A stretch of DNA of 64,000 nucleotides. Source: an uncultured Prevotella sp. GTDB lineage: Bacteria; Bacteroidota; Bacteroidia; Bacteroidales; Bacteroidaceae. A model generated the notes under the pieces. It did not search any database. It saw nothing but the letters and a program-made list of their open reading frames with translations, and was not told where the DNA came from. Shown here one piece after another: positions 8,676 through 22,446 of this stretch. Location of the stretch: assembly GCA_905233825.1 (NCBI GenBank), contig CAJOFE010000008.1, positions 62,001-126,000 on the forward strand, read 5' to 3'. The position numbers were made by a program, and so were the translations under genes. Position 1 is the first letter of the stretch; each line of letters opens with the position of its first letter.

Positions 8676-10718
8676 TTACAGTTCCCACTCATCCTGCCAG
8701 CGGATGACGGGCTTGCCGTCCTCGAACTCGATGGGAAGCCAGATGTAACGGGCGTCGATGGGGTGCTGGGGACGCCAGATGTCGGCCATGAAGATATGTC
8801 TGACCTCTTGCCCCTCACTTTTTACTTCCAATATATAGGTGCTCTGGCCGTTGAAGGTCTTCTCTGCCAACGGTCCGCGACAGGGATTGGGATGTTGCGT
8901 CCAGGGGCCCCAGATGCTGGGTGCGGAGAACATGCGGGCCTCGTTGGGTGCCCAGCCGGTGCAGCCTGAGGTGATCATCCAGTAGGTGCCGTTGTGCTTG
9001 AAGATGGCTGGTGCCTCGTTCTGACCGCCAGGAGCTACTCGGGTGTAGCGACCTGTGTGGTGCAGGTAGTCGCCGGTGAGCTCGGCAATGTGGAGGGTGA
9101 AGTTCTCTTCGCTGGAGAAGATATGATAGGCCTTGCCGTCGTCATCAACGTAGAGGGTCATGTCGCGTGACATCTGGCCAGTGCCGTAGTCGCGCTTCAG
9201 GTATTCGTCGAAGTGCATGGGCGACCCTTCTACGGGCGTGGTGGCAGCATTGGCGCGCGATGAATAGAGGAAGCGGTAAGGACCTTCAGGACGGTCGGCA
9301 ACGGCTACGCCATAGCGGGCGGCATTGTAGCCCTGACCTTTCAGTTCGAGGTGGAACCACATGCAGAACTTCTTCGTCGTGGGGTTATAGATGACTTTCG
9401 GGCGTTCGAGGATGCAGCCGCGCTCGATGTCGTGGCCACGCTCGTTGCTGACGCTGAGGGCTACGCCGCAGTTGCGCCAATTGACGAGGTCTTTCGAGGC
9501 GTAGCACATCACGCCGACGAGGGCGTCGCTGGTGCGCTCGCTCTTGTGCTCGCCGAACCAGTAGTAGGTGTCGCCATATTTCAGGATGCCTCCTCCGTGG
9601 GCGTTGATATGACGGCCACTGTCGTCACGCCACAGCTCGCCGCTGCGAATGGTGCGGGGCTTCTTCTGCTGCTCGTTCCAGTACTGCTCCAGGCGCTTGG
9701 CTTCGGCCTTGGTGATATGGATGACGGAGCCATGCTTGGGTGATACGAAATTGTTCATTTTCATCACGCCCTCGTTGAAGCGTCCCAGAGGGGTGAAGGT
9801 CTTGAAGTCGGAGGTCTCGACGAAGCCGAAATTGTGGGGATTGACGCTGTAGATGTCGTACATAATGACCCACTTGTTCTGGCCGATACGCTTCCACACG
9901 TTCGGGGCCTCGCAGCCAGAACGCTCGCCGTCGATCTGCTCGGCATGATAGTCGTCGAAGTGGTTGATACGGTCACTGATCATGTATTTGATGCCACCGG
10001 GGTTCTCCTGCGCGACGTAGGTCATGAAGTAGCGTCCGTCGGGCATGGGGCAGATGTCGGCATCGAGCACCTGTATCTTCTCGTCGGGATATTCGAACAG
10101 CAGCTGTGGCTCGGTCTCTAAGGTGGTGAACGCCTCGTCGGCATAGCTGTAGTAGAGTTTCGTACGGCCTCCTGCCTGCTGACGGATGGTGAAATAGACC
10201 ATCGGCTTGCCCACCTGTGGGTCCCAGATGGTCTGTGGTGCCCAAGCGTAGCCTATGGCTCCGAACTTCTCAGGGAAGAGCTTGTCGATGCGTGCCACGT
10301 GGTGGGTCCAGTGTATGAGGTCGTCGCTGGCCATGAGCACCAGTCCACGGTTGTTGCCCCATCCGAACTCGTCGGGGCGCTCCCATTGGGTGGTGCGGAT
10401 GCCCTTCTCACGGCCGAAGACGTGGAGGTCGGTCATGGCGATGTAGAACTTGCCGTTGGGTGCACGGTAAATGTGGGGGTCGCGGATGCCATGCTGCTCG
10501 GCTATGCTGTCGCCGGCGATGATGGGCTTGCCGTCGTTCACTGGGATGAAGGTGTAACCGTCGTAGCTGATGGCCATGAATAGCGAGTGCGTGGGGTCGC
10601 TGAAATAGGTGAAGAGATAGGCGCCCATGTCCTTCTCCTTGAGTTGTCTGGGCTTCGCCGCTGTCGGCAGGGCGACGAGGGCTGAAAGTAACAGGGTGAA
10701 AAGCAGTTGTTTTTTCAT
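8676..10718 (-). CDS. Secreted double GH43 glycosidase
   Basis: A 680-residue protein with signal peptide (LVALPTAA) and two five-bladed-propeller modules. The first (about 30-330) begins AYLFTYFSDPTHSLFMAISYDGY and contains GIRDPHIYRAPNGKFYIA. The second (about 355-680) begins NAHGGGILKYGDTYYWFGEH, typical of GH43 subfamily 34-like enzymes, and contains SRDMTLYVDDDGKAYHIFSS. Such enzymes remove arabinose, xylose or galactose side chains from plant polysaccharides. The tandem arrangement suggests two linkages cleaved by one polypeptide. Substrate is not determined from sequence. Confidence 0.8.
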   Translation of the reverse strand: MKKQLLFTLLLSALVALPTAAKPRQLKEKDMGAYLFTYFSDPTHSLFMAISYDGYTFIPVNDGKPIIAGDSIAEQHGIRDPHIYRAPNGKFYIAMTDLHVFGREKGIRTTQWERPDEFGWGNNRGLVLMASDDLIHWTHHVARIDKLFPEKFGAIGYAWAPQTIWDPQVGKPMVYFTIRQQAGGRTKLYYSYADEAFTTLETEPQLLFEYPDEKIQVLDADICPMPDGRYFMTYVAQENPGGIKYMISDRINHFDDYHAEQIDGERSGCEAPNVWKRIGQNKWVIMYDIYSVNPHNFGFVETSDFKTFTPLGRFNEGVMKMNNFVSPKHGSVIHITKAEAKRLEQYWNEQQKKPRTIRSGELWRDDSGRHINAHGGGILKYGDTYYWFGEHKSERTSDALVGVMCYASKDLVNWRNCGVALSVSNERGHDIERGCILERPKVIYNPTTKKFCMWFHLELKGQGYNAARYGVAVADRPEGPYRFLYSSRANAATTPVEGSPMHFDEYLKRDYGTGQMSRDMTLYVDDDGKAYHIFSSEENFTLHIAELTGDYLHHTGRYTRVAPGGQNEAPAIFKHNGTYWMITSGCTGWAPNEARMFSAPSIWGPWTQHPNPCRGPLAEKTFNGQSTYILEVKSEGQEVRHIFMADIWRPQHPIDARYIWLPIEFEDGKPVIRWQDEWEL

Positions 10719-10726
10719 TGTGTCGG

Positions 10727-10795
10727 CAGTTTTTTATTAATTATCAATCTTCAATCTTCAATTCTCAATCTTTAATCTTCAACTCTCTCACCCCT
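10727..10795. repeat. AT-rich low-complexity oligomer tract
   Basis: Repeats of ATCTTCA/ATTCTCA (AATCTTCAATCTTCAATTC...) fill the gap between the GH43 gene and the capA-like gene and extend into the coding end of the latter, where they encode its last residues (RELKIKD). Similar tracts occur at several other gene borders in this window. Confidence 0.6.
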
Positions 10796-11889
10796 TTGGC
10801 GTGGCGCTCCATCAGTCGGCGCATGCTGGCACGGATAGCGTAGCGGTTTTTCTGTTCCATGCCGGTGAGCACGCTGTCGGGCTCGTCGATGGGCAGGATG
10901 CGGTAGTTGTGCTTGTTGCCATTGTCAGAGGGACGGCTCACCCAGTAGAGCATGTAACCACAATCGGAGAGACGGGTGGTGTCTTTCTTCGTCAGTTCCA
11001 GTCGTACCATATATCCGCCATAGGTGTTAGGCTTCGACTGGTTGCTGATGACGTTGCCTAATGACCAGGCCACGAGGTGGGTGCTGTCGGCATTAAGCTC
11101 TATGGGCTGCGCCACGTGGGGATGGCCTCCGATGACGTGATCCACGCCATTGTCGAAGAGCCACTGTGCCAGCTCTCGCTGCTGGGGCGAGGGCAGCTGC
11201 TGGTATTCGATGCCCCAATGGGGTAGGGCGATGATGATATCGGGCTCCATCGTCTTTGCCTTCTCAATGTCGGCACGAATCTGCACGGTGTCGATGAGGT
11301 TCACCACGTTGGGGGCTTCAAGGGCGATGCCGTTGGTGCCGTAGGTGAAGTTGAGCAGAACGATGCGGAAGCCGTTCTTCTCCAACAGGAAGGGATAGCA
11401 GCTGTTGCGCTCTGCCTGGTTGATATATGTACCTAAATGGGGCACACCTAAAGAGTCCATCATCTCGATGGTGCGCTCCAGGCCCTTGCGACGGCTGTCG
11501 AGGCAGTGGTTGTTGGCTGTGAGCAGAATGTCGAAGCCGGCATCGATGCATGCCTGCAGGTACTCGTCAGGGGCACGGAACTGGGGATAGCCTGTGTAGG
11601 GCTTGCCACCCAGCGTTACCTCGAAATTGCCGATGGCCACGTCGGCCCGTTCTATCTCTGGCTTTACACGCTCGAAGCACTCGTCATAGTTATACGTGCC
11701 GTCGGTTTGGAGGGCAGCCTTAATTTGTGGTCCGTGCTGCATCAGGTCGCCAGCGATGAGCAAGCTCAGGTGATGTTCCTCGGGTTCGGTAACGACGATG
11801 CTGTCTTGCAATGTCTCTGTGGTGCTCTTCCCCTCAACATGGCAGGCGGTAGCTGCTATCACCAGAATGAATGTAATGATTTTATACAT
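10765..11889 (-). CDS. CapA-family metallophosphatase-like lipoprotein
   Basis: A 374-residue protein of the poly-gamma-glutamate capsule CapA/PgsA family, which has a calcineurin-like metallophosphoesterase fold. Motifs in order: AGDLMQH, GNFEVTLGG, LLTANNHCLDSRRKG, LPHWGIEYQ and GGHPHVAQPIE. I start it at 11889 because MYKIITFILVIAATAC gives a lipobox with Cys16; an upstream in-frame ATG at 11940 would bury it. No other poly-glutamate genes are nearby, so a role in capsule is not supported. A TTTG-N20-TACCTTTG promoter lies directly upstream. Confidence 0.8.
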   Translation of the reverse strand: MYKIITFILVIAATACHVEGKSTTETLQDSIVVTEPEEHHLSLLIAGDLMQHGPQIKAALQTDGTYNYDECFERVKPEIERADVAIGNFEVTLGGKPYTGYPQFRAPDEYLQACIDAGFDILLTANNHCLDSRRKGLERTIEMMDSLGVPHLGTYINQAERNSCYPFLLEKNGFRIVLLNFTYGTNGIALEAPNVVNLIDTVQIRADIEKAKTMEPDIIIALPHWGIEYQQLPSPQQRELAQWLFDNGVDHVIGGHPHVAQPIELNADSTHLVAWSLGNVISNQSKPNTYGGYMVRLELTKKDTTRLSDCGYMLYWVSRPSDNGNKHNYRILPIDEPDSVLTGMEQKNRYAIRASMRRLMERHAKGVRELKIKD

Positions 11890-11909
11890 ATTTATATCTT
11901 TAGGAATGG

Positions 11910-11941
11910 CAAAGGTACGAATAAGTAAGCGAATGACCAAA
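11910..11941 (-). promoter_or_regulatory. Bacteroidetes-type promoter for the capA-like gene
   Basis: On the minus strand TTTG (11941-11938) is followed after 20 bp by TACCTTTG (11917-11910), matching the -33/-7 consensus TTTG-N19-21-TAnnTTTG of the Bacteroidetes primary sigma factor. It lies just upstream of the chosen ATG at 11889. Confidence 0.7.
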
Positions 11942-11965
11942 CTTTAGGAGATATTTTTGATTATT

Positions 11966-11977
11966 GCAAACGTTTGC
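11966..11977. promoter_or_regulatory. LacI-type palindrome upstream of malQ
   Basis: GCAAACGTTTGC is a perfect 12-bp palindrome with central CG, the form of LacI/GalR-family operators. A second half site CGTTTGC lies at 12004-12010. It is placed upstream of the malQ -7 box, so it could bind a maltose or starch regulator; the regulator is not in this window. Confidence 0.5.
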
Positions 11978-12033
11978 GCAGTAAAGACGGCCATTTCATG
12001 CATCGTTTGCACAATGGACTGACGGAAAAGCAC

Positions 12034-12041
12034 TACTTTTG
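12034..12041 (+). promoter_or_regulatory. -7 promoter element for malQ-susB
   Basis: TACTTTTG fits TAnnTTTG and lies 24 bp before the malQ ATG. A TTTG at 12006-12009 is 24 bp upstream, a little longer than the usual spacing, and sits inside the second CGTTTGC half site. Confidence 0.5.
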
Positions 12042-12065
12042 TCGTAGCTAAAAACAACAACGATT

Positions 12066-17863
<5,798 letters not shown>

Positions 17864-17868
17864 GGGTG

Positions 17869-17928
17869 CAAAGGTACAAAATAATTCATAATTCATGATG
17901 CATAATTGATAATTATTTCGTAACTTTG
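17869..17928. promoter_or_regulatory. Divergent promoter region mutY / pulA
   Basis: On the minus strand TACCTTTG (17876-17869) is a -7 box just upstream of the mutY ATG. On the plus strand TAACTTTG (17921-17928) is a -7 box 23 bp before the pullulanase ATG. No matching -33 box is visible at the usual spacing for either. The DNA between them is the AT-rich oligomer type (ATAATTCATAATTCATG). Confidence 0.5.
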
Positions 17929-17951
17929 TAGCCAATTAAAACCTATAAACA

Positions 17952-19853
17952 ATGAAAAGAGTATTGATAGCAGTAATGACAGTAATGGCGATAGTGGCTT
18001 GTGACCCGCAGAAGGACGAGTCCTACTGGTTTGACGAAATGACCTACTCGCCCGAGGAAACGGTGTTCAAGGTGTTCGCACCTGAGAATGCAGTGTGCTA
18101 TGTGGTGGTAGGAGGTGACAGCGTAAAGATGGAGGCAGCCTTCTCTTCAATAGGTGAGGGGAGTGTCTATAAGGCCATCGTCAACGGCGACCTGAAAGGG
18201 AAGGAGTATGAACTGGTGGTGAATGGTGTAGCCTCGCCAGGTGTCTTTGCAAAGGCTGTCACTGTGAACGGTCAGAAAGGCGTGGTAGTGGATTTGCACG
18301 ACAGCGACCCTGAGGGATGGGCCGACGACAAGGGGGCGCACCCCAAGGACTACGCCAGTTGGGTGGTCTATGAGATGCACCACCGTGACTTCTCTATCAA
18401 CCGCCCCGAGGCAGAGCATAAGGGCAAGTTCCTCGCATTGACGGAGCCGTGGGCACTGGAACACCTGAAGGACTTGGGCGTGAACGCCGTCCACATCTTG
18501 CCATCGTATGATTTCGGCTCAGTGGATGAGACACGGTTGAACGAGCCGCAGTATAACTGGGGCTATGATCCTGTGAACTACAACGTGCCCGAGGGTTCGT
18601 ACTCCACAGACCCCACCGACCCGCTTTGTCGCATCCGAGAGTTCAAGCAGATGGTACAGGCGCTACACGGGGCAGGTATCAACGTGGTGCTCGACGTGGT
18701 GTATAACCATACTTATGACATCGAGCATAGTAATTTCCAGCGGACGTATCCGGATTATTATTATAGGGTAGGAAGCAACGGCAGCGGTTGTGGAAATGAG
18801 ACGGCGAGTGAGAAGCTGATGATGCGGCGGTTTATGATTGCAAGCGTGAAGTACTGGATTAACGAGTATCATATCGACGGCTTCCGCTTCGACCTGATGG
18901 GTTGTCACGATATTGAGACGATGAACGAGATACGTAAGGCTGTGGATGAGATTGATCCCACCATCTTCATCTATGGTGAGGGGTGGAGTGCTGGTCAGTG
19001 TGCCCTACCTACGGAGCAGTTAGGAGTGAAGGCGAACATCAAGCAGATGCCTCGTATTGCAGCTTTCAGTGACGATCTGCGTGATGCCCTTCGCGGCCCG
19101 TTCAGCGATGATACGAAATGTGGCTGGTTAGGACATGGTGCAGAGGCTACCGACGAGGAGACAGAAAGCATGAAGGCGGGCATCGCCGGCATGATAAAAC
19201 ATCCGCAGGTGGATTATACGAAAGTGAACTACTCGAAGGAACCCTATGCTGCTGAGCCTACGCAGATGATGGCCTACGTAAGTTGTCATGATGACATGTG
19301 CTTGGTGGATCGTTTGTGTGCCAGTATTCCTGGCATCAAAGATGACGAGCTAATACGGTTGGACTTGTTGGCCCAGACTGCCGTCTTTACTTCGCAGGGC
19401 GTACCTTTCATGCTGAGTGGTGAGGAACTACTGCGTACCAAGCTGGGCGTGCATAACTCGTTCGAGAGTCCTGACAGCATCAATCAGTTAGACTGGACGC
19501 AGAAAGAGCGCTATTCGCAGGTATTTGAGTATTACAAGAATCTGATTGCCCTGCGCAAGCATCATCCTGCCTTCCGCATGGGAAATGCCGACATGGTGAA
19601 GAAGCATCTGGAGTTCCTTGCTGCACCAACGGGAGTTGTGGCCTATCGCCTGAAGGATCATGCCTACGGCGATATATGGGCTGACATCATCGTCTTGCTG
19701 AATGCCAACCGCAAGGCCATGCAGGTGGAGGTGCCCGCGGGCGACTATACCGTGGTGTGCTACGACGGTTGTATCGACGAGCAGGGCATGCAACAGGTCA
19801 GCGGCCCGACGATCAGCGTCGGTGCACAGTCGGCCTTGATCATGTACAAATGA
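17952..19853 (+). CDS. pulA: Type I pullulanase-like GH13 lipoprotein
   Basis: A 633-residue alpha-glucan debranching enzyme. The N-terminus MKRVLIAVMTVMAIVAC is a lipoprotein signal with Cys17, so it is membrane-anchored. A short CBM48-like N-domain (about 35-115) precedes the GH13 barrel. YNWGYDP is the type I pullulanase signature; D314 in GFRFDLMG, E343 in IYGEGW and D447 in SCHDD form the catalytic set. It lies in the same region as malQ-susB but has its own promoter. Specificity for alpha-1,6 bonds is inferred from the YNWGYDP motif. Confidence 0.87.
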   Translation: MKRVLIAVMTVMAIVACDPQKDESYWFDEMTYSPEETVFKVFAPENAVCYVVVGGDSVKMEAAFSSIGEGSVYKAIVNGDLKGKEYELVVNGVASPGVFAKAVTVNGQKGVVVDLHDSDPEGWADDKGAHPKDYASWVVYEMHHRDFSINRPEAEHKGKFLALTEPWALEHLKDLGVNAVHILPSYDFGSVDETRLNEPQYNWGYDPVNYNVPEGSYSTDPTDPLCRIREFKQMVQALHGAGINVVLDVVYNHTYDIEHSNFQRTYPDYYYRVGSNGSGCGNETASEKLMMRRFMIASVKYWINEYHIDGFRFDLMGCHDIETMNEIRKAVDEIDPTIFIYGEGWSAGQCALPTEQLGVKANIKQMPRIAAFSDDLRDALRGPFSDDTKCGWLGHGAEATDEETESMKAGIAGMIKHPQVDYTKVNYSKEPYAAEPTQMMAYVSCHDDMCLVDRLCASIPGIKDDELIRLDLLAQTAVFTSQGVPFMLSGEELLRTKLGVHNSFESPDSINQLDWTQKERYSQVFEYYKNLIALRKHHPAFRMGNADMVKKHLEFLAAPTGVVAYRLKDHAYGDIWADIIVLLNANRKAMQVEVPAGDYTVVCYDGCIDEQGMQQVSGPTISVGAQSALIMYK

Positions 19854-21260
19854 TTATTTCTTCAGTCTGAAGGAATGTTCAATGCTATTGAGCTCCTCTA
19901 CGAAGGCCTTATCAATCTTCAGGCGCTGCTCAATAGCAGAGCAGCTATGGAGCACGGTGCTGTGGTCGCGGCCTCCGATGAGCTGGCCGATGCGTGAGGC
20001 TGGCATCTTAGTGTATTTCTGAGCCAGATACATGGAGATTTGCCTTACCAGCACATAGTCGCGCTTGCGGCTCTTACTGAAAACGTTCTGTTGGCTGACA
20101 CCAAAGTGATTGCATACCTTCTCCAGAATGTCGTCGATGGTGAGCGGATGGTTATCGACTTTCACGGCACGCTTGATGATGCGCTCAGCCAAATGCATGT
20201 CGATAGCCGAGTTATAGACGATGGAGTAGGCCATCAGCGAGTTGATAACTCCCTCTAGATCGCGCACGCTGCCATTGGCCGTCTGTGCAATATACTGGAT
20301 GACATCAGCGGGAATCTTCAGACCGTCGCGACGGCATTTGGCATTCAGGATGTCAATGCACAACTGTACGTTCGGCTTCTCTAACTCGGCAATGAGGCCG
20401 CAGGAGAAACGGGTGAGCAGACGGTCTTTCACTCCGTCGAGATCGACTGGCGGACGATCGCTGGCCAGGATAATCTGCTTACCCAGACGGAACAGGTGGT
20501 CGAAAATGTGGAAGAAAGTGTCGAGGGTACGTGGTGAAGTGGCCCACTCCTGAATGTCATCGACGATGAGCACATCAATGGACTGGTAGAAATTGATGAA
20601 GTCATTGGAGGTGTTCTGGCGTACGGCATCAGTATATTGCACTTGGAACAGACGGGCCGACACATAGAGGACGCGGCGCTGAGGATAGCGGCGCTTGCAC
20701 TCTACGCCAATAGCATTGATAAGATGGGTCTTTCCACAGCCGGAAGGTCCGAACACAAAAAAAGGATTGAACGTAGATTTCCCGGGGTGCTCTGCGATGG
20801 TCAGGCCGACGGTGCGTGGCAGTTTGTTGGAGTCGCCCTCGATGAAGTTCTCGAAGTTCTTCTTGGGGTCAAGCTGTGGGTTCAGCTGAGGCGTGACGCC
20901 ATCGAGTACGTTGGGCGACTTGTTACCACGGGTGGTCGTTTCCTGGGCCTCGATGGCCGACGGGCCGTCGCCTTCCACGACCTGTGTCTTGCTGTTTTCC
21001 TTATCTACGACGAGGCGGTACTTCAACTTGACATTGGCGGCGAAACTGTTGTTCAGAGCCCAGGCTATAAGACGCACGTAGTACTGCTCCAAGTACTCGT
21101 AGATGTACGGGCTTGGAACCTGCACCAATACCGTCGAAAGCTTTTCGTCGTAGCTTTCGAAGACAATGGGCTCGAACCACGTTTTGTATGTTTGCTCTGT
21201 GACGTTCTGCCTGATAAGGTGGAGGCAGTTGTCCCAAAGCGCCTTATGACTCTTTTGCAT
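19854..21260 (-). CDS. dnaA: Chromosomal replication initiator DnaA
   Basis: A 468-residue AAA+ initiator. I start at 21260 (MQKSHKALWDNCL), which matches DnaA domain I; the in-frame extension upstream is AT-rich intergenic sequence. Domain I covers about 1-90, a variable linker follows, and AAA+ motifs are GPSGCGKTHL (Walker A) and VLIVDDIQ (Walker B). The C-terminal signature IGGRDHSTVLHSCSAIEQR binds DnaA boxes. Its stop codon abuts the stop codon of the convergent pullulanase gene. No recF, dnaN or gyrB lies next to it. Confidence 0.96.
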   Translation of the reverse strand: MQKSHKALWDNCLHLIRQNVTEQTYKTWFEPIVFESYDEKLSTVLVQVPSPYIYEYLEQYYVRLIAWALNNSFAANVKLKYRLVVDKENSKTQVVEGDGPSAIEAQETTTRGNKSPNVLDGVTPQLNPQLDPKKNFENFIEGDSNKLPRTVGLTIAEHPGKSTFNPFFVFGPSGCGKTHLINAIGVECKRRYPQRRVLYVSARLFQVQYTDAVRQNTSNDFINFYQSIDVLIVDDIQEWATSPRTLDTFFHIFDHLFRLGKQIILASDRPPVDLDGVKDRLLTRFSCGLIAELEKPNVQLCIDILNAKCRRDGLKIPADVIQYIAQTANGSVRDLEGVINSLMAYSIVYNSAIDMHLAERIIKRAVKVDNHPLTIDDILEKVCNHFGVSQQNVFSKSRKRDYVLVRQISMYLAQKYTKMPASRIGQLIGGRDHSTVLHSCSAIEQRLKIDKAFVEELNSIEHSFRLKK

Positions 21261-21533
21261 CAGTTTTAGATTATTCTTTCCATTAGGTGAGAGCTGACCG
21301 TTATCAGTCTTTCCGAGTGCAAAGGTCGCAAAAAAAAACGAACCCTGCAAATTGTCGAAAATTACCCTATGTGTTTACACTTCCCGTAACTTACTATTTT
21401 TATGCTTCTTAGCGTGTTTCACGTTTTTTCGCTACTCACGGCTATTGCAAAATCGTAATTTCTTGTATTTCAGTAAAATCTATTTTTGCTTTATGAAGTT
21501 TGCAGTTGGTTTACTATTTAGACAAAAATAAAA
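21261..21533. other. Intergenic region upstream of dnaA
   Basis: An AT-rich gap of 273 bp between the dnaA start and the end of the MCE gene. Near the dnaA ATG the minus strand carries GACCTTTG at 21327-21320, one base off the TAnnTTTG -7 box. I see no cluster of TTATCCACA-type DnaA boxes, so there is no support for oriC here. Confidence 0.5.
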
Positions 21534-22436
21534 TTACTTACTTTTTTTGCCGAAGACAGATACGTTAATGTAGCGTTTGGGATGCTGTTTGAAGTCAACG
21601 AGCAGTGAGTCAAAACTATGGATGGAAGAGTTAAGACTTTCGTATAGCTGTGTGTCGTTCAGCAGCAGTCCCATCGAGCCATCCGTGCTGTTGAGGGTGT
21701 TGCTCAGTTGTTGCAGGCTGGCCAGTGTGGCATCCACTTTTTGCATGGTGCTCTGAAGGTCCAGCTGGCTCATGTTGCCTGTCAGCGTCTCTGCATTCGT
21801 CAGTACGCCTTCAGCCTTATCCATCATCTGAGGCACTTTACGGTTCATCTGCGCCGTGAGCTGGTTCAGCTGGCTTGCTGTGGTGTTCAGACTGGCCGTC
21901 AGCTGTTCTGCATTGTGCATGGTGCCACTGAGGGCAGGGTCGGCCACAATGGCATTGATGTTCATGAGGATGGAGTCCAGCTTAGGCAGCATCTGCTCCA
22001 CTTGGGGAATCATCTGGGCAGCTTTGCTCATCAGTCCCTCCTGTATGAATCCTTCAATAGTATCACCCTTGGCCAACATGCCGTTTTGCTGACTGCTGAT
22101 ACGCAGTTCCAGCTTGACGTTGCCCAGCAGGTCACTGACGATTTCTGCACGGCTTCCTTTGGTCAGCTGCAGCTTGGGGTCGAGGTCGAGGGCAGCAATG
22201 ATATGATCAGGCTGCCCATAGTCATATTCTATGTTCTTGACCACGCCCACGCGATAGCCGTTAGCATAGACAGGACTGGAGGCCGACAGTCCGCTGATGT
22301 CCTTGAAATTGGCATAGTAGATATCGTTGGAGGAGAATATGGACATGCCTTTCAAGAAGTGCATGCCGATGAACAGCACCACGATGGCCACTATAGCCAC
22401 AAGTGCGATTTTTACTTCCTTGGTGAAAAACTTCAT
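21534..22436 (-). CDS. MlaD/MCE-domain lipid transport protein
   Basis: A 300-residue protein with an N-terminal transmembrane helix (VKIALVAIVAIVVLFIGMHF) and a single MCE domain (about 40-120: FKDISGLSASSPVYANGYRVGVV). A long helical, coiled-coil region follows (about 150-270). MlaD-type proteins form hexameric periplasmic rings moving phospholipids between membranes with an ABC transporter; the partner genes are not adjacent. I start at 22436 (MKFFTKEVKIAL). It is 10 nt downstream of the amidase gene, so they are probably co-transcribed. Confidence 0.85.
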   Translation of the reverse strand: MKFFTKEVKIALVAIVAIVVLFIGMHFLKGMSIFSSNDIYYANFKDISGLSASSPVYANGYRVGVVKNIEYDYGQPDHIIAALDLDPKLQLTKGSRAEIVSDLLGNVKLELRISSQQNGMLAKGDTIEGFIQEGLMSKAAQMIPQVEQMLPKLDSILMNINAIVADPALSGTMHNAEQLTASLNTTASQLNQLTAQMNRKVPQMMDKAEGVLTNAETLTGNMSQLDLQSTMQKVDATLASLQQLSNTLNSTDGSMGLLLNDTQLYESLNSSIHSFDSLLVDFKQHPKRYINVSVFGKKSK

Positions 22437-22446
22437 GCTTATCCTA

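Noticed and set aside
10765..11889. Poly-gamma-glutamate capsule synthesis
   Set aside because: Only a CapA-like gene is present; no CapB/C or PgsB/C homologues lie nearby, so the product cannot be assigned to that pathway.
17864..17935. Longer N-terminus for MutY starting at 17935
   Set aside because: The extra 24 residues are read from AT-rich oligomer sequence and from a probable -7 box; the family start matches the ATG at 17863.
21261..21533. Replication origin next to dnaA
   Set aside because: No cluster of DnaA boxes or AT-rich 13-mer pattern was seen, and the usual dnaN/recF neighbours are missing.
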